Assembly: GCF_024733565.1 (NCBI RefSeq)
Contig: NZ_JANIOC010000001.1
Coordinates: forward strand, 241,204 to 305,203
Source of the DNA: Rossellomorea sp. SC111
GTDB lineage: Bacteria > Bacillota > Bacilli > Bacillales > Bacillaceae_B
Reading direction: 5' to 3'
DNA: 64,000 bases
Positions within the stretch are counted from its first letter, which is position 1; every line of letters starts with the position of its first letter. A program made the position numbers and the translations under genes. Below the pieces are notes generated by a model, which had not been told where the DNA came from, searched no databases, and saw only the letters and a program-made list of their open reading frames with translations. Positions 28,304 to 38,400 of the stretch are shown piece after piece.

Positions 28304-29080
28304 CTACTGTTCTCCGTCAAACCATTTTTCAGCGAGTTTATTCAGCTCTCCACTGTCTTTAAGTTTCTTCATAGCGTCATTGAATTTACCTGTCAGTTCG
28401 CTGTCCTTTGGAAGGGCAACCGCAGAACCTGCCTCTTCTTCATTTACATTCATCGTATTTCCTTGAAGCTCGTCATTCTTGTCCAAATAACCGTTTGCCA
28501 CTGTATTTTCGATAATGATGGCGTCAAAGCGTCCATTTTGAAGATCCTGGATCAGTTCAGGAATACGATCACGCGTGTCCACTTTCAGCTTGATGGATTT
28601 TGAAAGTTCTTCTGCAGCATCCTGTTGAATCGAGCCTAATTGAACTCCCACCGTTTTCCCATCCAGATCTTTCTCACTTTGAATACCGCTTTCCTTTGTC
28701 GAGATGATCATATCTTTTGCCGTGTAGTAGACATCACTGAAGTCAACATTCTTTTGTCGTTCCGGCGTTGGCGTCATGGCAGAAAGGACAAAATCCACCT
28801 GCCCCGTTTTCAGGGCAGAGATCAATCCGCTGAATTCCATATCCTTGATTTCGATTTCGTATCCCATTTCATCTGCGAGCATATTGGCAAGATCAATATC
28901 ATACCCAATGATTTTGTCGCTGTTGGCCGTATCAACATATTCAAACGGTTTATAATCGGCCGACGTCCCCATGATCAGTTTCTTGGATTCCCCGGAAGCG
29001 GGCTTGTCATCTCCTGCGCCGCATGCTGCCAGAGTAGTAGAAAGGATTAATACGAATACGAGAGATAATAGCTTTTTCAT
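28304..29080 (-). CDS. artP: Arginine-type ABC transporter substrate-binding lipoprotein
   Basis: A 258-residue periplasmic-binding-protein-like lipoprotein. The signal MKKLLSLVFVLILSTTLAAC ends in lipobox LAAC (Cys20). The SBP_bac_3 domain includes GTSADYKPFEYVD, GYDIDLANMLADEMGYEIEI, DFVLSAMTPTPERQKNVDFSDVYY and GVQLGSIQQDAAEEL. It captures polar amino acids, arginine in the B. subtilis homologue, and delivers them to ArtQM. First gene of the operon. Confidence 0.92.
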   Translation of the reverse strand: MKKLLSLVFVLILSTTLAACGAGDDKPASGESKKLIMGTSADYKPFEYVDTANSDKIIGYDIDLANMLADEMGYEIEIKDMEFSGLISALKTGQVDFVLSAMTPTPERQKNVDFSDVYYTAKDMIISTKESGIQSEKDLDGKTVGVQLGSIQQDAAEELSKSIKLKVDTRDRIPELIQDLQNGRFDAIIIENTVANGYLDKNDELQGNTMNVNEEEAGSAVALPKDSELTGKFNDAMKKLKDSGELNKLAEKWFDGEQ

Positions 29081-29098
29081 TGTGATTCCTCCTGGATT

Positions 29099-29173
29099 AT
29101 AATGTATAAATATAATATATAATGTATATTAATTACTATATTCGTATTGTAGCAGAGATCAATATTTATGCAA
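29099..29173 (-). promoter_or_regulatory. artPQM promoter and phased direct repeat
   Basis: On the - strand, TTGCAT (plus 29168-29173) and TACAAT (plus 29146-29151) with a 16-bp spacer form a plausible SigA promoter. Between it and the gene, the decamer ATAATGTATA occurs twice exactly 20 bp apart (plus 29099-29108 and 29119-29128), a spacing typical of paired operators. The regulator is unknown. Confidence 0.55.
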
Positions 29174-29611
29174 TACCTTTTATAAATATTAATAAATGAT
29201 TATATATTCTGAAAATAACAGGCTGGTTGTTCCTGGATTTGAATACACAAACGTTAGTGTTTGGTATATTTTATTCATTATATATACATGGATAGGGATA
29301 CTGCTCGAATCCAAGTCTGTTGGAAACTGCTGAAAATGGATTGTTTAATCCTGAAATTGGTTTCTCGGGTAAGATTCTAATAGATAAGAAGTATTTCAAT
29401 GCGGGTTTTGGAGGTCAGTACGGAGCTTTCGGGTAAGAGCGGGTTTGAATACCATGTCGATCCCTCGTCAGTGCGTCATTTCTGGAGATGATTGGGTCAT
29501 TTTGAGAGTAATAGCATCATTTTTCCATTTATTGCGTCATTTCCAATAGGAATTGCACTTTTTTACAAAATAAGGAATCCTTCCAAACTCAATAATAATT
29601 CCTCTAAAAAT
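29174..29611. other. Non-coding region upstream of artP with a short phased repeat
   Basis: No credible gene is visible. From 29473 to 29542 the motif GCGTCATTT and close variants recur four times (29473, 29494, 29514, 29534) with a period of 20-21 bp. The rest shows only AT-rich sequence. Confidence 0.5.
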
Positions 29612-29654
29612 AAAAAAACGTCAAGCCTCTCACTTTTCCAGTGAGAAACTTGAC
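29612..29654 (-). terminator. Terminator of brxB
   Basis: A stem of GTCAAG and TCTCAC segments (29620-29633) pairs with 29641-29654, and the - strand then runs into TTTTTTTATTTTT. Confidence 0.87.
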
Positions 29655-29660
29655 AAACTT

Positions 29661-30098
29661 TTATACCTCTTCACAATACTCATCAAAATACGTTTGAAGT
29701 TTGTTCACGACAGACATTGGATCATGTCCTTCAATCTCGTGTCTTTCAACCATTGTCAGGAGCTTTCCGTCTTTCAATAGGGCGAATGAAGGTGAGGATG
29801 GCGGATAACCTGTGAAATAGCTGCGTGCTTTTGCAGTCGCTTCTTTATCCTGACCCGCGAAAACCGTGACCAATTGATCCGGTCTCTTATCGAAGTGGAT
29901 GGAATGGGCAGCTGCCGGACGGGCGATTCCTCCTGCGCATCCACAAACGGAATTGATCATGACCAGTGTAGTACCTTCTTTAGAAAAAGCCTGGTCCACT
30001 TCTTCTTCTGTTGTTAATTGCGTATATCCTGCCGTTTCGATTTCCTGACGGGCTTGACGGACAACGTCGTTCATTAATAAATTGAAATCTATATCCAT
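29661..30098 (-). CDS. brxB: Bacilliredoxin BrxB
   Basis: A 145-residue thioredoxin-fold protein of the BrxA/BrxB family, which removes bacillithiol from S-bacillithiolated proteins. The active-site CGC motif is in [43 protein letters not shown] and the C-terminal DEYCEEV match B. subtilis YqiW closely. It acts in the cytosol during oxidative stress. Monocistronic. Confidence 0.93.
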   Translation of the reverse strand: MDIDFNLLMNDVVRQARQEIETAGYTQLTTEEEVDQAFSKEGTTLVMINSVCGCAGGIARPAAAHSIHFDKRPDQLVTVFAGQDKEATAKARSYFTGYPPSSPSFALLKDGKLLTMVERHEIEGHDPMSVVNKLQTYFDEYCEEV

Positions 30099-30207
30099 AC
30101 TTGAACTCTCCTTTAATCGCTGACTTAATCATATCCTACTAAAAACGAGTGAAGGGATATGATGTACCCTTATCATAACAATTTCAAACCATATCTTTCA
30201 ATTAAAA

Positions 30208-31257
30208 TTAACTATTCCCATCCTGTATTGCAGCTTTGTATTGTTTCAACAGTCCTTCTACCGCTTGTGAAGTTGTGTAATCCCCCGTTTTCACCCGGTC
30301 TTCCACCTCGGGAAGTGATGACTTGATGCTTTTTTGGAAGAAGAAGTCTGACAGTATTCTTTCCCTCAGCATCGTATGGAACCATTCCTGTTTCTGGATA
30401 AGCCTTCTTTCTTCGAATACACCCTGTTCTTTTGTCTGCTCTTCGAATTGTTGGACCACATCCCATAGCTCCTTCAATCCCTCATTTTTCAACGCCGAAC
30501 AGGTATAAGCCTTTGAACTCCAGCCTTTTGTGGCGGGTATGAGAAAGTGAAGGATTTGATTGAGCTCCCTCCTCGTCTTTTCAGCGAGGGGCTTATTCTT
30601 TCCATCTGCTTTATTCACGAGCAACACGTCGGCAAGCTCCATGATCCCTTTTTTCATTCCCTGAAGCTCATCTCCCGCTCCAGTAATGACGAGGAGCAGG
30701 AAGAAATCCACCATTTGTCTGACCATGACTTCACTCTGACCGACCCCTACAGTCTCTATGATGATGAGGTCATACCCCGCGGCCTCGCATAAAAGGAGGG
30801 TCTCATTGGTTTTCCTGTGGACCCCGCCCAGCGTCCCTGCCGTTGGCGAAGGTCTGACAAAGGCACGTGGATTCTTGGATAGCTGCTCCATCCTTGTTTT
30901 ATCCCCTAAAATGCTGCCACCAGAAATAGAGGAGCTTGGATCGATGGCAAGAACGGCTACCCTGTGCCCCTCGTTACACAACATCTCCCCGAATTGTTCG
31001 ATAAACGTACTTTTCCCGGCTCCCGGCACGCCAGTGATCCCGATCCGGAAACTATTACCGGTATGGGGGAGGAGTTCTTGCAGAAGCTCCTGTCCCAACG
31101 CATAATGCTCTTCCGCATTGCTCTCTATCAATGTGATGGCTTTCGCTAAGTGACTTCGGTCACCATTCAGGACCCCGGCTTTTAAGTCACTGATTGAAAC
31201 GGGATCCCTTTTCTTTTTCACAAATTTCTTCTTTCGTCCCGACTGATGCTCTGTCAT
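30208..31257 (-). CDS. meaB: Methylmalonyl-CoA mutase chaperone GTPase MeaB
   Basis: A 349-residue G3E-family P-loop GTPase. Walker A is GVPGAGKSTFIEQFG, followed by LAIDPSSSISGGSILGDKTRM, switch II ETVGVGQSE and the base-specificity NKAD. MeaB protects and gates cofactor loading of methylmalonyl-CoA mutase. The start overlaps the mutB stop by 1 nt (TAATG), supporting translational coupling. An older label for the family, ArgK (arginine kinase), is misleading. Confidence 0.93.
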   Translation of the reverse strand: MTEHQSGRKKKFVKKKRDPVSISDLKAGVLNGDRSHLAKAITLIESNAEEHYALGQELLQELLPHTGNSFRIGITGVPGAGKSTFIEQFGEMLCNEGHRVAVLAIDPSSSISGGSILGDKTRMEQLSKNPRAFVRPSPTAGTLGGVHRKTNETLLLCEAAGYDLIIIETVGVGQSEVMVRQMVDFFLLLVITGAGDELQGMKKGIMELADVLLVNKADGKNKPLAEKTRRELNQILHFLIPATKGWSSKAYTCSALKNEGLKELWDVVQQFEEQTKEQGVFEERRLIQKQEWFHTMLRERILSDFFFQKSIKSSLPEVEDRVKTGDYTTSQAVEGLLKQYKAAIQDGNS

Positions 31258-33413
31258 TATTCAGCCACTTCCTCATAGCCGAGCACTTCATAAATTTCTT
31301 TGATCACTTTTTGTGCGGCTACAGGAATGATCGTTCCAGGGCCAAAAACGGCAGATGCCCCGTTGGATAAAAGGAAGTCATAGTCTTTCGCTGGAATCAC
31401 TCCGCCGATGACGACAAGGATGTCTTCCCTTCCAAGTTTCTTCAGTTCCGCCACTAATTGAGGCAGAAGCGTTTTATGACCGGCGGCCAATGAGCTTACC
31501 CCGATGACATGAACATCGTTTTCAACGGCCTGAAGAGCTGTTTCTTCAGGCGTTTGGAACAACGGTCCGATGTCCACGTCGAATCCAAGATCGGCAAATG
31601 CCGTGCTGATTACTTTCGCACCCCTGTCATGACCGTCCTGCCCCATCTTGGCAATGAGGATGCGGGGTCTTCTTCCTTCGTTCTCCAGAAATTCTTCCGT
31701 CATCTCCTTCACGATGTTGATTTCCTGTTCATTTGAGAAATTCGAACTGTACACCCCGCTTATACTCCGGATCGTTGCTTTATGCCTTCCGGAAACTTTT
31801 TCTATCGCATCAGAGATTTCTCCTAGAGTGGCACGTGCCCTTGCCGCATCAACGGCTTTTTCAAGGAGGTTCCCATCGCCTGTTTCAGCCGTATATGTCA
31901 AAGCTTCGAGGGTTTCAGTTACTTTCTCTTCATTCCGTTCTTCTTTCAACTTCTGGATCCGTTCGATCTGCTTCTGTCTGACCACCGTATTATCGATGTC
32001 CAGTGTTTCAATCGGATCTTCCTTATCCAGACGGTATTTATTCACCCCGATGATGGATTCGTCCCCTGAATCGATCATCGCTTGTCTTCTGGCAGCAGCT
32101 TCCTCGATGCGCATCTTCGGCAAACCCGTTTCAATTGCTTTCGTCATGCCTCCTAGTTCTTCGATTTCTTCAATATGCTCCCATGCCTTTTCCATCAGCT
32201 GATGAGTCAGCGTTTCGACATAGTGGGAACCGGCCCATGGGTCGATCACTTTTGTTATGCCCGTTTCTTCTTGAAGATACAGCTGGGTATTTCGGGCGAT
32301 GCGCGCTGAAAAGTCTGTCGGCAGGGCGATCGCTTCGTCAAGGGCATTCGTATGGAGCGACTGCGTATGGCCCATCGCAGCTGCATGGGCTTCAAGTAAC
32401 GTGCGGATGACATTATTATAAGGATCCTGTTCCGTCAAGCTCCATCCGGATGTTTGGGAATGGGTCCTAAGCGCCATCGATTTAGGATTCCGGGGGTTGA
32501 AAGTCTTCATCATTTTCGCCCAAATCCTCCTGGCCGCCCTCATCTTGGCCACTTCCATGAAATAGTTCATGCCGATTGCCCAAAAAAATGAAAGTCTCGG
32601 TGCAAAAGAATCGATGTCGATCCCTGCCTGAAGTCCGGTCCTGACATACTCGAGACCATCCGCCAACGTATAAGCAAGCTCAATATCAGCAGGTGCCCCT
32701 GCTTCTTGCATATGATACCCTGAAATACTGATACTGTTGAATTTCGGCATATGTTTGGATGTATACTCGAAGATATCCGCAATGATGTTCATGGACGTTT
32801 CAGGTGGATAGATGTACGTATTCCTGACCATATATTCCTTTAAGATATCGTTCTGGATCGTACCGGAAAGCTTCTCCTTCGATACCCCCTGCTCTTCTGC
32901 CGTCACGATATAAAAAGCAAGGATGGGCAGAACAGCCCCGTTCATCGTCATGGAAACGGACATTTGATCAAGGGGGATCCCGTCGAACAATATCTTCATG
33001 TCCAGGATGGAATCGATGGCGACGCCGGCCTTCCCTACATCTCCTACAACCCTTGGATGATCCGAGTCATATCCGCGGTGAGTCGCCAAATCAAATGCCA
33101 CCGACAACCCTTTCTGCCCCATACTTAAGTTTCTTCTATAAAAAGCATTGCTTTCTTCAGCGGTTGAAAACCCCGCGTACTGCCTGACCGTCCAAGGACG
33201 ATTCACATACATCGTCGGATACGGCCCCCTTGTGTACGGAGCGAGGCCGGGTAAATCTTCACCATGAGAAATATTTTCCGAGTCTCTTTCTGTATATAAA
33301 GGTTTTATATCGATTTTTTCATTCGTTTCGTAGGGAGTGCCGGTAAGGGGATGGTCCCCCGCTGCCGCCTCATTCGAATACGGGTTGATTTGTTGCCAAT
33401 CAGGCTTCCTCAT
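31257..33413 (-). CDS. mutB: Methylmalonyl-CoA mutase, catalytic (alpha) subunit
   Basis: A 718-residue adenosylcobalamin enzyme interconverting (R)-methylmalonyl-CoA and succinyl-CoA. The substrate-binding barrel includes [32 protein letters not shown] and [19 protein letters not shown]. The C-terminal B12 domain has the base-off motif [12 protein letters not shown] (DxHxxG) and [14 protein letters not shown]. It overlaps mutA by 14 bp and is followed by meaB. Not part of the B. subtilis 168 gene set in this region. Confidence 0.95.
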   Translation of the reverse strand: MRKPDWQQINPYSNEAAAGDHPLTGTPYETNEKIDIKPLYTERDSENISHGEDLPGLAPYTRGPYPTMYVNRPWTVRQYAGFSTAEESNAFYRRNLSMGQKGLSVAFDLATHRGYDSDHPRVVGDVGKAGVAIDSILDMKILFDGIPLDQMSVSMTMNGAVLPILAFYIVTAEEQGVSKEKLSGTIQNDILKEYMVRNTYIYPPETSMNIIADIFEYTSKHMPKFNSISISGYHMQEAGAPADIELAYTLADGLEYVRTGLQAGIDIDSFAPRLSFFWAIGMNYFMEVAKMRAARRIWAKMMKTFNPRNPKSMALRTHSQTSGWSLTEQDPYNNVIRTLLEAHAAAMGHTQSLHTNALDEAIALPTDFSARIARNTQLYLQEETGITKVIDPWAGSHYVETLTHQLMEKAWEHIEEIEELGGMTKAIETGLPKMRIEEAAARRQAMIDSGDESIIGVNKYRLDKEDPIETLDIDNTVVRQKQIERIQKLKEERNEEKVTETLEALTYTAETGDGNLLEKAVDAARARATLGEISDAIEKVSGRHKATIRSISGVYSSNFSNEQEINIVKEMTEEFLENEGRRPRILIAKMGQDGHDRGAKVISTAFADLGFDVDIGPLFQTPEETALQAVENDVHVIGVSSLAAGHKTLLPQLVAELKKLGREDILVVIGGVIPAKDYDFLLSNGASAVFGPGTIIPVAAQKVIKEIYEVLGYEEVAE

Positions 33414-35193
33414 TGTCTTTCCCCTCCTCCCAAATGGTTAATAGTGCATCCAGTTTTTCAAGTATGTTCTGTTTGTTGTAGATGGCCCCGTTCAATCCCT
33501 TAAGGACCCATTCACTTCTGTTTTCATCAGGAATTCTGCCCGCCAGGTCAATCACAATGGAAGAATCAACGTGATGGACGGCTTCAGTGATCATTGAGAG
33601 TTTATCAAGATATTCTTCGTCCTTTCCGCACACCACATAGTACGGATATCGGGTTTCTTCTACGAATTGGAGGATATCTTCCTTGGAGAAGCAATTTGTA
33701 CTTTGATGCGTCTGAATGCCTCCCGTCGCTAAAAACCCTTTTACAAAGTCGGCACGTGGCTTATACGTTTTCAGTTCCCCTAACCCGATCAGGCCTGCAG
33801 TGAGATTACCTCCGAGTTTCTGTGCCCGCTCTCTTACTCTTTCAAAAGGAAGAGAGATCCGTTGTCCCGCTGCTGGAGAAATCGGAAGGGTCTCTTCCAG
33901 ATTTGCATAGATGTTGGTCCCGATCATGGAGTTCTTCCGGGTGGCTAAGTCCTGGATGCGGGCGTCCCTTACTACTTTTATCTTCTCTTCTATCGATCCA
34001 TTAGCAAGTAGGGCAAGGATCCCACCCTCCTTATCGACCTGCTGGAATTCCTTCCATGCACGTTTTCCTACTTCATCTGAAAGCCATTCCACATAATAAG
34101 AACCACCAGCAGGGTCAAGAACCTTATTCAAATGGGCTTCTTCCCCCAGGACAAGTTGAGTGTTCCTGGCAATCCTTTCAGCAAGGGGAGTCACTTCGCC
34201 GCTCACCTCATTGAAAGGGCTTACGACAAGATAATCGACCCCTGCGAGGATCGCAGAGAATGCTTCCCCTCCCGCGCGGAGAATGTTGACATAGGAATCC
34301 AGCGCCGATTTGTTGAATCGGGAGGTCTCTGCACTGATGCTGATGGACTTTACGATACTTTGTTCATTCAAGCCGTAAGAGGTTAAGACTCCCTGCCACA
34401 GTTTCTTAAATGCCCTGATTTTCGCGATTTCCATAAAGAAATGACTGCCTATTGAAAAATGGAAGTGTAAGGTTTGGGCAGCCTTCTCGATTTCCCACCC
34501 TTTATCCTGAACCGCCTCCAAATAAGCGACACCTTCACCCAGTGCATAAGCAAGCTCCTGTGTCGCACTTGCGCCATTGTTATGATAGGGAGCTGAATTC
34601 ACAATCAGGGCCTTAACGCCTGACAAGTCCATAACCGACCCTTCGAGAACATTCAGCCACCGTTCCAATCTGCTTTCATCGGACCATCCTTCCTCTGATA
34701 TGGGGTCGTATCCAATAACCCCTGTCATCCCCTTCCTCTCTGGAATGTCCTTCATACCATGGATGGCCATTGATGTAGCCTGATCCGTCGAAAAAACAGG
34801 AGCATCAAACCCTCCCATATCGTTCATGAATGGCACCAGGCCCTGAGCCTCGTCCAGGTCCCCAATGGAAAACGACAGACAGTTTTGCCCCCTGGACAAC
34901 GCATCCCTCACGGCTGATGAGAGTTCTCCCCATGATTCCCTTTTGATTGGCTGGGCGATGTACCATTTATGAGTGCGTTCCAATTTGTCATCAATATTCG
35001 GGATATAATCTTTCACCCTATTAATTTGAGGTGCGTCCTCCGCTAAAAATAATGGTTTAAGATCAATATTTTCATATGTGCTTGTATGTAAGGAACTTAT
35101 CCCCTTCCCCTTTAGCGCTTTTTCAGCAACTTCCACCCATTCTGACAGTGTATGACGACTGAATGATTGACTTTTCATATCACTAAGTTTCAT
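33400..35193 (-). CDS. mutA: Methylmalonyl-CoA mutase, small (beta) subunit
   Basis: A 597-residue non-catalytic partner of MutB. It keeps the barrel fold ([68 protein letters not shown]), but its C-terminal B12-like domain lacks the DxHxxG cobalamin ligand motif, as expected for this subunit. The open frame extends upstream to 35244, but the ATG at 35193 follows AGAGGGG with good spacing. First gene of mutA-mutB-meaB. Confidence 0.93.
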   Translation of the reverse strand: MKLSDMKSQSFSRHTLSEWVEVAEKALKGKGISSLHTSTYENIDLKPLFLAEDAPQINRVKDYIPNIDDKLERTHKWYIAQPIKRESWGELSSAVRDALSRGQNCLSFSIGDLDEAQGLVPFMNDMGGFDAPVFSTDQATSMAIHGMKDIPERKGMTGVIGYDPISEEGWSDESRLERWLNVLEGSVMDLSGVKALIVNSAPYHNNGASATQELAYALGEGVAYLEAVQDKGWEIEKAAQTLHFHFSIGSHFFMEIAKIRAFKKLWQGVLTSYGLNEQSIVKSISISAETSRFNKSALDSYVNILRAGGEAFSAILAGVDYLVVSPFNEVSGEVTPLAERIARNTQLVLGEEAHLNKVLDPAGGSYYVEWLSDEVGKRAWKEFQQVDKEGGILALLANGSIEEKIKVVRDARIQDLATRKNSMIGTNIYANLEETLPISPAAGQRISLPFERVRERAQKLGGNLTAGLIGLGELKTYKPRADFVKGFLATGGIQTHQSTNCFSKEDILQFVEETRYPYYVVCGKDEEYLDKLSMITEAVHHVDSSIVIDLAGRIPDENRSEWVLKGLNGAIYNKQNILEKLDALLTIWEEGKDNEEA

Positions 35194-35293
35194 AATACCC
35201 CTCTTCCGTAAACCATTTTTGTAATCGTTTACATAACTTTTCATTACGATTCTTCTAAATAAGCAAGCGTCCCCTTTGAAAATTCAAAATGTT

Positions 35294-35317
35294 TATACTA
35301 ATACTATTTTAGTATAT
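35294..35317. promoter_or_regulatory. Palindromic operator-like site upstream of mutA
   Basis: ATACTATTTTAGTAT (35301-35315) is an inverted repeat with ATACT/AGTAT arms, extended by an extra TATACTA on the left (35294-35300). It lies about 110 bp ahead of mutA in an AT-rich promoter-like stretch. Regulator unknown. Confidence 0.4.
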
Positions 35318-35360
35318 AAAAAAAACCGGCTTACTTCAATCTCTCAGAAGAATGAGCATA

Positions 35361-35394
35361 AAAAAGAAGAAGAGTTGGACGTCCCAACTCTTCT
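35361..35394 (-). terminator. Terminator of bpr
   Basis: An 11-bp stem AGAAGAGTTGG (35368-35378) with CCAACTCTTCT (35384-35394), then TTCTTTTTTAT on the - strand. Confidence 0.87.
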
Positions 35395-35405
35395 CCCCAC
35401 TTTGC

Positions 35406-38400
35406 TTATTTTTTTGAATTGATATACAATTTTCCTTCAGCACGTTGAGTCGTAACATTTCCATAAGCATCGGAAATCTTCACTTCAATCACGGCTCCCG
35501 GCGCCTTCACATTCGAAGTAGCCGTATAGTAACCTTCATAATGACCTTCTGATGTTTCCATCATTGGAAGTTCAGTAGCGTTCGTCACTTGGGAGCGTGC
35601 ATTTGTCAGAGGCATTTGAATGACAAATGTCGCATCCAATCCAGGCTCACTGTCAAATTCGATCTTGACGGATTCGCCCTTCTTCAGTTCTTTATCCTCT
35701 GCAGGAAGAAGATTTTCAATCTCAATGTCCCCAAATTTCGCGAAGACCGTTACCTTTTGTTTCTTTTTGTTTCCTGCTTTATCTTTCGCTACTACTTGGA
35801 TGACATTCTCTCCTTCAGTCAGTAGAATTCGATGACTGAACTCTCCGTCCTTGACAGCAGCTTTCTCACCATTCACTTTCACCCATGCAAGATTTTCATC
35901 CGCGATGGTTCCTTGAACAGTGACCGCTTCACGATTTGTTTTCATGTCATCTTCCGGTGATGTGATGGCGAGTTCCGGCTTCACTTGATCAAGCGTTACC
36001 GTCACTGAATCCGATGGTCCCGTCATGCCCTGTTCCGTCGCTGCCTTTGCGGTTAATACATTCTCACCTTCATGAAGGGAAACATCAGCAGAGAATGTTC
36101 CATCCTCACCTGTGTCGGCTGTCGCTACTTCCTCTTCACCATTAAAGAGGTGAACGGTCGTAGTCGGGGCAGAAGTCCCTTCAACCGTAACGGAATCCTT
36201 ATTCGTAAAAGATCCATCCTTCGGTGACGTTATGACAGGTGACGTCACTTCATAATTCACTGTTGCGCGAATCATGTAGTTACCCTCATCTTCCGGTGCC
36301 AGTGACCAGGCGCCGCCGACGAACTGCCAGCTCCTTGCTGCATATTCTCCATCTTCATCCGTTCCAAGGCCTGGTGCATTCGGATTTGGTACAGACTGGA
36401 TGTACACCATATAGAAATCACCTTCGACCATGATGCCGTGCTCACTGAGATCCACATGCGTCCATTCACCATTACGCAATGCAGTTCCATCAAATGGACC
36501 GGCAATTTTCTTCCCTGGTGCCCCGTCTGGTCCAGAAGCGTCATAGACGGCAACCTGGAATTCAGTTCCTCCAGGTACAGGCCATTCAGTGTCCCAGAAG
36601 CGGAATAGTCCGCCTGTCACAAGTGCCGTGTCATTTCCTTCTTCAAGGGACATTTTCACGGCCCAGCCGTTACCTGCATCATAGAACGCACGTGCATTTT
36701 CTGCTGTTCCATCATCGTACCCGATCTCCCCTGGATACCCGATGAATGGTTCTAAGGATACATCGGCGGTTGTGACTTCCCCGCCTTCCACTGTGACGCT
36801 CATTTCCTTACTATAATAGTAAGGCGCAACCACTTTAAGAGTGTAGTCCCCTTCATAGGCTTCTAATTCATATTCTCCATTGGCATTTGTTTCAACTGGC
36901 TCTACTACGGCATCTTCGAGAACGAAGACCGTTGCGCCTTCAACCGGTTCTCCAGAAACTTCGTTCGTGACGGTTCCGGTAATATTCCCTTGAGGGATTT
37001 CTTCAAGGGTGAAATTGGCAGTAGATGTTTGATCGGCTTCAATTGTCACACTTTGTGTTTCAGACCTGTAACCGTATGTGGTTGCCTGCAATGTGAATTC
37101 ACCTGCTGCATGAGTCATTTCATATGAACCATCTGCAGGATTTGTGTAAACGGAACGACCCGTTTCCAGTACACTTACCTCTGCTTGCAGGGGAAGAAGT
37201 ACAGGAGCTGGACCTGATTTCTCCGTCTTATCATCTTTCTTCACTTCATTTTCCACTGTAATCTTAGCTGGATTTACACTTGGTTTTTTCGAGGCAGAGG
37301 ATGACTTTTCATCCTTTGATTTCAGGCCAAGATTCATTTTCTTGGCTGGAAGATTTGATTCCGAGCTAAGCTTTACATCATCAAGGTACCAGCCTTGTTT
37401 CGTGACACTTCCATCGGAGGTAACGTTGAACGCAATGTATACACGTTGACCTGCATACTGACTCAGATCCACTTCTCCGTCTATCCATCCTTCAGTATTT
37501 CCGTTTACGCGCAGCGCCTGTGTCCACTCTTCACCATCAGTGGATACAAACACATGGCCGTAGTCATAGTTGCGTTCCAGTTCGTGCCACTGTTTAAATT
37601 GCAGGTAGCTCTCTCCTTCAGGTAAATCGATCGGAGGCATCTGTAGTGACATATTCGCACTATTGTCATAGGTTCCGTCTAAGTTGGTGGCATATACTTT
37701 TTCTCCTGAAGAAGCATTTCCCGGACCACTCGCCGGAACGCCCCACTCCCAGCTGTTCCCTGGACCGTACGATGTCCAACCAGTCGGATCTGCTTCAAAG
37801 TCCTGCTCATATCCAACTGTGATACCCGGTAACAGGTTTACAGTATACGTATCAGATTCGACTTCATTTCCACCGAAGTCCGTCGCAACCCACTTGTAGG
37901 TGACCTGATCTCCTGTAAGATCCTCACCCGGGATGACCGCTTCATACGTTCCTGATGTGTAGTCCCCTGATGTTCTGCCGGCTTCGACTTCTACCCATTC
38001 ACCATCCTGATTTTGATAATTCAGGGTTACGTTCGTCACACTGACATTATCACTTGCTTCTGCCTGTAATGGCAGATTCATTTCTTTAAATGCTTCTTGT
38101 GGTGCGTCATGACCGATGACAGGAGCTTCCGTGTCATCACCTTCTTTTGAAACCTGTCCTTTTACTTTACCGATTCCGCTCATAACGGATGATACTGCAT
38201 CAAACGCATTGACCAAGCCGTGTCCATACCCGTTATTTGGAGATTCCGGGAATGTTCCATCTGTTAATGGGACAGCGGTCGACATAAGGATTTCTTCGAT
38301 TTCATCCACTGTTAAGCTTGCATCCACTTGTCGTAACAGGGCAGCGACTGCCGTTACGTGTGGACCAGCCATTGATGTCCCATTCCAGCCTCCTTCATAA

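Noticed and set aside
31648-32202. 184-codon + strand frame opposite mutB
   Set aside because: Antisense shadow with low-complexity Ser-rich translation.
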